64,000 nucleotides of DNA from positions 62,001-126,000 of the forward strand of contig JAUCBJ010008464.1 in the NCBI GenBank assembly GCA_032718475.1, in the 5' to 3' direction. This DNA comes from Nemertoderma westbladi (Eukaryota > Xenacoelomorpha > Nemertodermatida > Nemertodermatidae). A model generated the notes under the pieces. That model searched no databases. It was not told where the DNA came from and saw nothing but the letters and a program-made list of their open reading frames with translations. The translations under genes and the position numbers were made by a program. Of this stretch, positions 56,001 to 64,000 are shown one piece after another. The first letter of the stretch is position 1. Every line of letters starts with the position of its first letter.

Positions 56001-57285
56001 CGACGTAAAGTGTGCAAAGTGTGGCGCGAAACATCACATCTTGTTACACAGTGAGTTCGAACGAGACAACCCGAGTCAGGCAAGTGAGCCCGAACTACAT
56101 GTCCAATTCAGTGATGTGAACGACACTGACCAAGGTTCTGAGTGGGAAGGATTCTATACAGACGAATTCTCCGATGCCAACGAATCCTGTTATCTAATAA
56201 ATACCACAGTGTATCGAGCACTTACGGATGAAAAGGACACTGACGAGTTTACTCCAACTCCTTTTGACAAACAACCATCTTGGAAAGTTCCGACTTCCAA
56301 CATAGGAATAAGAGAATTTCCTGTAGTGCAAGTTCGAGTTCATGGTCTTAACAAGAGTTACATAGTGAACGCCCTACTTGACTCCGGCAGCACAGGAACT
56401 TTCATCGATCAAGAACTAGCCGAAGATATCTTTGCTGGACAACCCAAGTTCCGGATTAAATTGAATATGTCAGGAATTATACAGGTTTGGAAATCTACCC
56501 TAACGGCAGATTACTATGTAGGTGAGTTGTCCACCCCCCAGGATAAATTAGGAGCACAAAGTATAAGGTCAGTAAAAATGGTGGCTATAAAGAACTTCGC
56601 TACTACCCAAGCAGACCTTTATAACTGGGACGAGGACGAGTGCATCCAACATCTTGAGATACCTCGATTCCAAACCGATTATCCTGGAGTGCAAATCCTC
56701 ATCGGCCAAAACGCGCATGAGGCGCTCGAGACATTGGAGAAACGGCCTGCTCAACTGCAGCCATTACAAACTTATGCGGTAAGAACTAGAGTAGGTTGGT
56801 ACTTTACTGGCCCTTCCCGCAGAACTCTTGAAGAAAGATTGCCACAAGACCGGCTACTTCAAGTAAAGGATTGGGAAGAGGGGAGCAGTGAAGTGGACGA
56901 ACCCACTGAGGTAACACCATACTCCTCAGATAATGACGATATTAACTCCAATGTAGATCAATGGAGACATTGCCTTGGGACGATTAATCCAGCCGACATC
57001 GCTTCCAGAGGAGCAACTCCTCAAGAACTGATAGATACTCCAGGCTGGTTAGGTGGATCCGACTCCTTAAGTAAAGAAGAAGAAGAATGGCCTCCTCATC
57101 TTACCACGGCAGAGAGTAGACAGGCCAAGGGAGCGGAGAAACTAACACAACAACTCAATCGCCCAGCTGGTCGTTTATGTTTACTGGAAAGAGACCGAAA
57201 ACTGTCCGGAAACTATGGAAGGCAAGATACTCTTCCTACGACCACTTCCCTAATCCGACAAATATCTAGGGACTCTATAACGTAA
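53023..57285 (+). CDS. BEL Gag-protease with pol deleted
   Basis: 1420 codons, no lesion. The start ATG is shared with copies A and B. Compared with B, about 190 residues after MADTVY are missing in frame, and a repeated VESE/VEGE stretch (residues about 143-168) has expanded. An Ala/Glu/Lys coiled coil follows (about 245-325), then a DUF1759-like capsid region (about 665-825). Zinc fingers begin at C945, C978 (CYNCLRSGHQRRTC) and C997, and the BEL protease (DUF1758-like) has LLDSGSTGTF with D1120. After DDINSNVDQW the frame contains only the RNase H end (NPADIASRG) and the last 45 residues of pol. RT, integrase and DUF5641 are absent. It could make Gag and protease only. Confidence 0.92.
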   Translation: MADTRQTLSDSLLETTACFSDQSVENPRPRSETPHTVRRATPAVVVTEPRLVEKISQFAKLVKRRWSAIGTRAQVKRDQEEAIKQQQPPSQEPSSQRPDSSSSSDTVERTPERGAKMADTVYDGRPACGESTDATSSQVESEVEGEVESEVEGEVESEVESEVESEVESEVESELTSAEKPRTRDAIDIYLSDYQRFLGDEELRRRLSGLSPNSEGTKLVLDSIDAEMSAANQAECDEKLRLIRVREEQIKKRRIEEQKAAAMAEAIADAEAERKAAAAEVEAERIAAKAAAADAEAERKAAKAAAAADAEAERKVAKAVAEAERRASEQTTQLELENLQETQDSINKQFTANQMQMMRKSTPKRQGYTSSEEGDTTDPEGGGNRSHLSRRRKTYYRRKLPDLPPAVKRQLTSTDLGSAEPIEQFIQVKRLPTIVDEPEIIRPVVPKVTSVLETPTLPELNSKFPLHSTTLPVPGGTVHANTPVQIAEREINNLSPVVPRQPATMLVTPASAVEWVEEGRRGMNLLLGQMQETVHQLKGTVREGRAELQEVQQSIALERDKLVNIQKGIPMPPVTLCQPVRSEVLHAQGVEPTRIYTASEVETPIANPIKGDYRPVINDIPYRPDNDPRNLYTDNSILNNTMVQESFTRQMARTEARQAVKVGEIVKFNGDEMKWLPFNEYYKDSIQNSVLSNGEKLRFLIKCLEGPPKLMALKFIGHPDGLRQVWDTLNIRYGNKDNIAKYLYAKLVAPRHFLSSGIIEFSDEIQEICRQLDWLGKSHEYQSSMVIGAVVSTLPKGGVCTRWDKKVLYMNEQQRRSPTMADLMSFLDSEVKLQLIRQSREKTSENKVSEKPVSRRRIIPVCYTDDSESQASQEEDSGKDTAKSYYDNKTYKDVSKYKSRTSDRREQVTTTPPTSPKRIHGRKPEERTRVQNVNQVKVSNIKPKCALCDGPHRLSACAEFLKKSPVDRRTVLWNKRLCYNCLRSGHQRRTCYSDVKCAKCGAKHHILLHSEFERDNPSQASEPELHVQFSDVNDTDQGSEWEGFYTDEFSDANESCYLINTTVYRALTDEKDTDEFTPTPFDKQPSWKVPTSNIGIREFPVVQVRVHGLNKSYIVNALLDSGSTGTFIDQELAEDIFAGQPKFRIKLNMSGIIQVWKSTLTADYYVGELSTPQDKLGAQSIRSVKMVAIKNFATTQADLYNWDEDECIQHLEIPRFQTDYPGVQILIGQNAHEALETLEKRPAQLQPLQTYAVRTRVGWYFTGPSRRTLEERLPQDRLLQVKDWEEGSSEVDEPTEVTPYSSDNDDINSNVDQWRHCLGTINPADIASRGATPQELIDTPGWLGGSDSLSKEEEEWPPHLTTAESRQAKGAEKLTQQLNRPAGRLCLLERDRKLSGNYGRQDTLPTTTSLIRQISRDSIT

Positions 57286-58909
57286 TAACATATGGAGTGG
57301 GCGTGTGGCTATATCATTTTATATTTGTTTTTATTTTATATTTATGTATGTATTATTATGTAATTTTATTATAATCGTTTTCTTTAATTTTATTTAGTAA
57401 AATGTTATTTTAGAAAATTTAGTAAATTAGTGCAATATATTAGTGTTTATTACGTACATAATTACTTATAATATATATTTAGTGCGACAGCGAGAAATAA
57501 TTATTTTCTCTTCCCTTACTGTCCGTATCATATTATAAATACGTGACTACAGTAAGATGAAATGTCCGTACTTCTTAAAGTACAATAAAGCCACTACTAT
57601 ATTCAAGTATTATTGGTAGGCAGAGTATTAGGAATGCAAAGTTCAGATCCTCGTGTCTCGGCTAAACCAAGCTCTGGGTAGACCTTGGAAACGACTTGCC
57701 TCTTCACACTGACATTGCTTTGTGCGATATTGCTCTTCTACCTTATATTAAATAATACATATAGTAGCGTGATGTCCCTCTAACAGTAGCGTAAATCGCA
57801 AATAAATCTGTTAAACTTTTTGACCATCTGTAATTCTAGTCGATTAAGATATCGTGGCACCCACCGATATACTTGAAAGACAAATTCTAGAATCAGTGGT
57901 TAATGTCCCCAGACAAGTTCTGGAATAAATCGGTGCCCATCCAAAATATTAATTTAATATTTATTAAAATCTGTAAAATTCCGATCCTTTAAAATTTCTA
58001 GTCAATTAAGATATCGCAGCACTTACCGATACTCTTAAAAAGACAAATTTCATAGAATTCAGGATCCTATGTCCCCAGACCTGCTCTGGAATCAAATTGT
58101 GCCAATTTAACATCAAATAATAAAATTCGAGGGAATAATTTTAAATTCATATTCAAATGAATTTCATAAATTGTCATTTTGTGAAATTTGTAACATTCCC
58201 AAAATTTCAGTAATTAATAGATCATGGGAGCGGAGATTCATATTGAGTGTACTAGAGTGCGAGAATCTCCAATATATAGTCAATAGCCGATAAAATTTAT
58301 AAAATCATGCATAAAGAGGATATTGACAATTAAAGAATTACTATTAAATAACATCCCAGATCTGTATACATGAGAATTGCCCTAATTCTACCGCTAGTTT
58401 TCCATAATGTCACCATGGCAACACCCACGCTAGAATTAGAAGCAAGTTAAATGAACAATAAAAAGCTTGCCCCATTGCGTAGCATAAGAGTATACATAGC
58501 GCACTATTAGTATCCAAGGATACATAGTAATAACGTGACATTCTGGAAGACACTGACTAACGGACAAATGGCATGCATGTGTGCAGTAAGTAATGATTGT
58601 ATGGAATTTGTGCGTTTATAGGTGAATGTTACTACTAAAGTGTGTTTACAGTAGCTAATCGCAATTGTAAAATAGCCCTAACTCTACCGAGATAACCTCA
58701 AGTGGATTCAAGCCTTTGGGACGGACAGTGGTGGGACTTGTGCCGGTTATCGTTGTCGTGCCGTTGCTACATGTTGGCGTAAACACTGCGACAACGGTAC
58801 ATCGGCGCTGAGAAACCCACTGTCCGGGGGCAAAAGGCCTAGTAGGCAGCGACGCCCGCTTGCCTAAAATATTAACTCATATTGATATTAATAAACTCAG
58901 ATAGCAGAT
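57286..58909 (+). promoter_or_regulatory. Conserved pol-ORF3 spacer, copy C
   Basis: Non-coding. Two tandem modules lie at about 57830-57940 and 58000-58110, each with TCTAGTC.ATTAAGATATCG and a CCAGAC.....TCTGG hairpin; AATAAA follows the first. The X-box is at 58409-58422 inside CTAATTCTA / TAGAATTAG, and the acceptor-like TGTGTTTACAG ends at 58651. It runs directly into ORF3. Confidence 0.6.
58409..58422 (+). promoter_or_regulatory. X-box (RFX-type) motif, copy C
   Basis: GTCACCATGGCAAC is a perfect match to RYYNYYATRRNRAC, in the loop of the conserved inverted repeat. Confidence 0.5.
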
Positions 58910-60347
58910 ATGACGGAATTGATAGAAGATGACCTTGGTATTAGAGAGCGATATACTCTACCTTTACAAGCGTTTGTGGATAGCTTGATACGCGGTGAAG
59001 CCGATCCGACTATTACGGAGGACGATGGTCGTTATATCGAACCGCTGATGTCCCAGGAACAACTTACGCGTGAATTGGACTATCGAAAATTAACCGCTCG
59101 CTATACGCATCGTAATGGTACGTATATGGACTTCTTAACTACCGGCCATCCTATCGATTTACATGATACGGACGATGTAGACACCGAAAGGGAAATGGTT
59201 CTATTTAAATATCATACCCAGCGGCGTCGTAACGATAAACCGAGAATAGATCACGAAAATTCTATTCGTAACAGACTGGGAAGACGAACCAATATGTCTA
59301 GAATCTGAGGAGATTCAGCCTATCGCGCTCGGAACAGCGACAACGATTATGGTATCAAGGTCCACAGTGTCTCACTGCGTACGATTATCGCCATGCCAAC
59401 TATGTTTCTCGGCAACATTGTCGGTTATGCGCATCGAGAGACCATGTTACGCCCATGGACACAAACGTCCGCTGTTCCTATTTCCACGAACAACCGGCGA
59501 TGGAAATTTATTGCGCATATTGCAGATTTAATAATTTGCACATTTTTGCCGTTTGCCCTCAATTTATGACTCAATGTCACCATTGTCAACTAAAGGGACA
59601 TGCCAGTTTCGATTGCCCTTTTAATCACGATTTGGAAAGCGTAGATGAAATGATCACACTACGTTACATCAGAGCTTGGGAAGCGAACACTGATTTATAT
59701 TGTGATTCACGCCATCGCTATTATCCTGGACGCGCCTACGAAGGAGTTTATGCGTTCCATCCATATTTGTTTGCCTCCGTCGAGCAGAAATCGCGCCTAT
59801 CAAGTTATGAACTATTGAAGCGCGTTGGAGAATGTATTTCAACCAAATATGTACGCAAATTCCTCAGGAGCATTAATCCGAGTGACATCAATTCGTATAA
59901 CTTAATAAACTTTATCCGTCAAGATCCGGCCTATGGAGACTTATTTGTCAACTCACACCCTGAGTTACAGGAAGTATATCGACGGCCTTACGAGTACAGA
60001 ACCCGCGAACGCGAGTTGGAAAGAACCATTAAACCAAGGAAGTTTCTAACTGCCTATGGTCCACCCACGGCCCTCGTTCAGACCACTCGTAAAGGACCCG
60101 TAAGAGCGGCTGTCTTGAAACGAGCTCTCAAAGCCGTTAGACCCTCTCCCCGGACGTTGATGTCAATCAACCCGGTGCTTCGACCGGCGGGTATACCGAT
60201 CGCAATCCCATACCTTCTGATGCAATCATATTGCACTCTTCACCCAGGAGTTATAGCCCTCCTCGTAAAGTGGCTCGCCCCAAAGAGAAAAGGACTCTTG
60301 CTAGCTTTAAAAAACTGCGTAAACGCCGTCCGCGCAAGAAAGACTAA
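58910..60347 (+). pseudogene. BEL ORF3, copy C (zinc-knuckle version)
   Basis: Starts MTELIEDDLGIRERYTLPLQ at 58910. The first frame runs to 59308. A second frame, open from 59302, carries clustered zinc-binding motifs: HCRLC, CAYC...C and a canonical CX2CX4HX4C knuckle, CHHCQLKGHASFDC (about 59578-59619). RYIRAWEANTDLYC, YAFHPYLFASVEQ and the shared HPELQEVYRRPYEY and ERELERTIKPRKFL segments follow. A frame change near 60155 leads to the basic C-terminus ending RPRKKD at 60347. The middle (about 59285-59935) does not resemble the middle of copies B and D, while both ends do. No membrane segment. Role unknown; nucleic-acid binding is inferred. Confidence 0.75.
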
Positions 60348-60417
60348 CTGTTTAGAGTATTTTTATATTTTAGAAACTGTGATTTTGTATATTTTATAGA
60401 CTTAAATCCCATTTTCT

Positions 60418-60425
60418 GGGAGCGG
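60418..60425 (+). promoter_or_regulatory. Polypurine tract
   Basis: GGGAGCGG directly before the 3' LTR; the same sequence precedes the LTR in copies D (36551-36558) and B (minus, 17104-17097). It is the expected plus-strand primer site. Confidence 0.65.
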
Positions 60426-61668
60426 TGTAAAAGCTTCTGTGGGATCTAACTGGCCCCTTTTGCTTCGCAATCCAGTTTCCCCCCAGGCGCTGGAATACTC
60501 TAAAAAGGTTCTCTAACTGTATATATATTCCCCTCGTGTTTTAACGGTTATCGGTGTTTTAACGGACATAAAAGTCATTCTGCTATATACGTGTTTTGGC
60601 GGACATGGTAAGGCAAAAAACCTGTAATGCACCAACTACCTTTCACAGCTTAGCCGTGATGATTCATATTACGACATCTAACAGCTGGTTGCTGACATGG
60701 AAACAGCCATTGGATGCATGGTTCTTTGTTCGGCTTGAGCCAATCAGAGCGATTTTTCCTGTCGACGTGTAGCTTTTCGGTCGATCATAAGGAGAGTGTT
60801 CAGTCTTACTGCTTTTACTTGATACTTTGTTGTTATTGCTGTCTAAGCCAGAAACACCGGCTTTTTGGGAAGAACTCTAGTAAAACTGCTTAAATTATCG
60901 AAAGTATAAACTGTTACCTTAACAAATCAATAACTCACTAATTAACATGCTCACTTAATTTAATTGCATTAATCATATTGTTTGTACTGTTATTTTACCG
61001 TCAGTTATTAATTGTACCTATTTGTTGATGGAAATATTGCTCTTTGGATAATACGGATAAATCACCCAAATTCCCAATTTTCTTGATACACTACAGGTTA
61101 GAGAGACCGGCTATACATAACAATTGCGATTTATATTAATGTGGTGTGTATTGAATCCAATGTTATTTAGCAGACCCTACGTGAGTCAATTGCTGCTCTC
61201 TTTATGTGTGATCAAATATACTGACGGTCGGCAGAATAGTGTGTATGATTGTGATTGGTAACAAAGTATTTCCTAAAGAATACGTTTTATACTTCAATCA
61301 TAAGCAGTATCGTTGCGTTTTAGTATAAGTCTTAGTTCTGTTTAGATAGATAGAGCGCCACGTCCTAAAGGAACTGTTAATATTTCCCGAAAGCCAATAA
61401 TATCTGTCAGAAATTAATTATTAACGATCTATCGAATAATACAGTAAGTTTACACTGCAACCTTACACTGCAATAATAAAATTTAAGCATCCGAATTCAG
61501 CCTCCCGGGTGTAGATCCATCGGGTGAATGATCGCGCATGGGCTGACTTCGGCTAATGTTTTGTGTATTAGCATAAAATATTGTCGTATGCTAAAGGTGT
61601 TTTTATTAACTAAAAGACATATAAATTTTGGCAGGTTAAACTGCTAAAGGTCTTCAAAAGCGCGAACA
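60426..61668 (+). repeat. Copy C 3' LTR
   Basis: 1243 bp; see the 5' LTR for differences. The block that differs (60537-60553) creates a second GTGTTTTAACGG next to the one at 60554-60565. It is followed by the GCAAT target duplicate at 61669-61673. Confidence 0.95.
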
Positions 61669-61673
61669 GCAAT

Positions 61674-64000
61674 GTATGGTTTAGATTTGGAGACGGTGAA
61701 CGCTATTTATCTAAAGTTAGAGCCAAAATTCCAATTCATGTTGGAAGTCAACGTGTATATCTTCATGTAAATCTCGTACAATGTGATATACCTCTTCTTT
61801 TGTCTAGATCTGCGATTAAAAAAGCCAACAGAAAAATAGATTTCAATGAAGATACAATAGAACTCCTTGGAGAAAAATTAGACCTAATCATTTCTTCAAC
61901 TGGGCATTATTGTTTAGCCTTGTACCGTTCCAAGGAGTTGATGGTAGAAAATGCTAAACAGATTCTATTTACTTCACCACTGAAAGGAAAAGACAAAAAT
62001 GAGTTAGAAAAAGATATAAATAAACTTCATAAACAGTTCGCACATCCTCCAGCTAGTCGATTAAAAGAACTAATTACGGATGCTGGCTATAGTTCTATAC
62101 TTATAAACTCGATCATAGATGATGTTACAAAACAGTGCGATATATGTAAGCGCTTCAAATCAGCTCCTTTGAAACCTGTAGTTGGGTTCCCATTAGCTAA
62201 TACATTCAATGAAACAGTTGGAATGGATCTGAAAGAAATTAGACCTGGTTTTCATATTCTTCACTTTGTTGATCACGCCACAAGGTTCTCTCAAGCTGCC
62301 TTGATTAATAATAAACGCAAAGAGACGATCGTTGAAAAGATATTTGATTATTGGATTCGGCTGTTTGGTGCACCAATGAAATTCCTCTCGGACAACGGGG
62401 GCGAATTCAACAATGGAGAATTGCTTGAATTATGTGAAAAATTTAACATTCGGGTTCTCACCACCGCAGCAGAAAGCCCTTGGTCGAATGGGCTTGTTGA
62501 AAGACACAACAGAATATTAGCGAATTGCATCGAAAAAATTGTATTCCAATCCCCTGTTAATTTAAACTTGGCTGTACAATGGGCAATATCCGCCAAAAAT
62601 TCTTTGATCAATGTTTACGGTTTCACTCCTAATGTTTTGGTGTTTGGGAAAAATCCAAATTTCCCATCAAACTTTGTGAATAAATTACCAGCTGACGGTT
62701 CCGCATGTAGTAGTAGTATAGTTAGGGATAACCTAAATGCTCTCCACTTGGCCAGAGAGTCTTTCATACGCCAAGAAAGTTGTGAAAAACTCCGGCGGTC
62801 ACTCAGCAGAAAAACGAGAGCTTATTCCGATTACATATTTACAAATGGTGAAGAGGTATACTACAAACGCAATAATTCAACAGCATGGAAAGGGCCAGCA
62901 AAAGTGCTTGGAGTGGACAATAAAATGGTATTGGTTAAACATGGCGGCCAATATTTAAGAGTGCATCCATGTCGTCTACAACTGGTTAATGTGAATGTTA
63001 AAAATGACGAAATAACATCATCGAATTATAATGTGAATAACAAAGTAATCGAAACTTCAGATGATGATTCTGATATGAATGAGAACAATCTGTCGAATAT
63101 ACCTGGCTACTCACCAGATGCTGCTGCTAATAGTTTTGAAGGAACATCCACTCCGAGTATTGGAAAAGACGAAACACAAGAAAACACAAAGACAAAGTTA
63201 CCATGCACTAAAGAGAATATAGAATATCTGGAAAATAATTCAGATCAATGGAAGTCAGCTAAGATTCTAGGACGAGGCGGTAAAGCTACTGGTAAATTTT
63301 GGCATTTTATAAATATGGAAAATGCAGCGGGTGAGCAATATTGTAAGAGTTTTAGAGATGACATTAAAGAGTGGAGAATTAACACTGTTTCAGATGGAAC
63401 CAAGAACAATACGGTAGATGCAGAGGAAGCTTCAGAGGAAACTGTAACAGATACATTTATTTCAAGTGATGTGGATGATAATATGAAACGTTTTGATCGT
63501 GCAAAGGAAGAAGAATTAAAGAAGTGGATAGACATGAAGACATATGTCGAGGTAGAAGATGCTGGTCAATACGCAATATCCACCAAATGGGTTCTAACTG
63601 AGAAATTGAAGAACGATGGAGTACAGTTGAAGGCTCGTCTCTGTGCTCGAGGGTTTGAGGACGATGGCTGTGGCAGAACTGAATCACCAACATGCTATAA
63701 AGACTCACTTAGAGTATGTTTAATATTGATTTCAACATTTGGATTGAGGCTTAATGTCATTGATATAAAGAGTGCATATCTGCAAGGAATTCCCATGGAG
63801 AGGGATGTATATATTCTCCCACCAAAAGAATCGCATACTGCATTTCTATGGAGACTAAATCATTCGGTTTATGGTCTCAATGAATCGGGACGAAAGTGGT
63901 ATCTGAGAGTCGTTGAGGAGTTTACTAAACTGAATGTAAAGAAATCACAATTCGATCCAGCTATATTTTATTCTCATCGTAACAATAAACTCAATGGAAT
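61674..64000 (+). CDS. Copia-like Pol: protease end, integrase, RT start
   Basis: Continues the Gag-protease frame interrupted at 49597, with no stop to the window edge. The protease end has CDIPLLLSRSAIKKA (about 61770-61815). The integrase zinc-binding region has the HKQFAH...CDIC pattern (about 62030-62150). The core acidic residues are in TVGMDLKEI, FLSDNGGEFNN and GLVERHNRIL. An acidic linker follows, then copia RT blocks WVLTEKLKNDG, LKARLCARGFEDDG, VIDIKSAYLQG and VYGLNESGRKWY. The catalytic Y-x-D-D lies beyond 64000. It resembles copia elements of aquatic animals (GalEa-like), an impression not verified. Confidence 0.88.

Larger units (their letters stand above)
49598..61668 (+). mobile_element. 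BEL/Pao copy C, full-length non-autonomous insertion
   Basis: LTR to LTR 12,071 bp, flanked by GCAAT on both sides (49593-49597 and 61669-61673). LTRs begin TGTAAAAG and end GCGAACA. Contents: leader (50844-53022), a single 1420-codon Gag-protease frame with the pol deleted (53023-57285), spacer, ORF3 (58910-60347), polypurine GGGAGCGG and 3' LTR. The LTRs differ by one base plus one short replaced block, so the insertion is very recent. It lacks RT and integrase, so those were supplied in trans. Confidence 0.95.
47455..64000 (+). mobile_element. Ty1/copia-like element, interrupted by BEL copy C
   Basis: 5' LTR (47455-48123), primer binding site (48124-48137), Gag-protease (from 48398), a 12.07-kb BEL insertion inside the protease (49598-61668), then protease end, integrase and RT (61674 to the window edge). 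The order protease-integrase-RT is the copia order. Apart from the insertion the reading frame shows no lesion, so the element was probably intact when hit. The 3' part and 3' LTR lie beyond 64000. Confidence 0.85.

Overview
This is eukaryotic, animal-type genomic DNA: AT-rich, repeat-laden, with no operons or bacterial signals. The element mix (Penelope-like, BEL/Pao, Ty3/gypsy and Ty1/copia-like LTR elements, non-LTR remnants, a Helitron, TIR elements, a hammerhead-ribozyme insert) fits an invertebrate, probably marine; I cannot name the species. Only one host-like gene is evident: an intronless ORF for an RPA-interacting-protein (RPAIN) homologue at 2904-3527 on the minus strand. Nearly everything else is mobile DNA, much of it nested.

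Layout. 1-297: 3' end of a non-LTR element. 754-2645: degenerate Penelope-like element (minus). 2904-3527: RPAIN homologue. 3730-9434: Ty3/gypsy element with intact gag-protease and a lesioned pol. 9855-11177: a 90-bp AACGTT-rich repeat and a 31-bp satellite. 11689-12202: Harbinger-like MITE with TAA duplications. 14236-38719: a nest of one BEL/Pao family. Copy A (plus, gag only) and copy D (plus, pol onward) look like two halves of one element split by copy B (minus, 16774-27676). Copy D itself carries a hammerhead-ribozyme insert (28331-28739) and a Helitron (31579-33252), and ends in two LTRs facing opposite ways. 39133-47450: non-LTR remnants, palindromic MITEs, a 1.1-kb long-TIR element and a gypsy remnant. 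47455-64000: a Ty1/copia-like element whose protease is interrupted by BEL copy C (49598-61668), with a 5-bp target duplication and nearly identical 1.24-kb LTRs.

The most interesting unit is this BEL family. Copies B and C keep a long Gag-protease reading frame (1420 codons fully open in C) but share an internal junction that removed reverse transcriptase, so they must have moved with enzymes supplied in trans. All three copies with a 3' end also carry a third reading frame (ORF3) between the pol end and the 3' LTR. ORF3 encodes an acidic N-terminus, a zinc-binding middle and a lysine/arginine-rich C-terminus. Its substitution pattern between copies C and D looks protein-coding, it has no membrane segment, and I do not recognise it. 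Its middle differs between copies. The spacer before ORF3 is conserved and holds a hairpin around an RFX-type X-box, an acceptor-like TGTGTTTACAG and duplicated hairpin/AATAAA modules, suggesting ORF3 is expressed separately from gag-pol.
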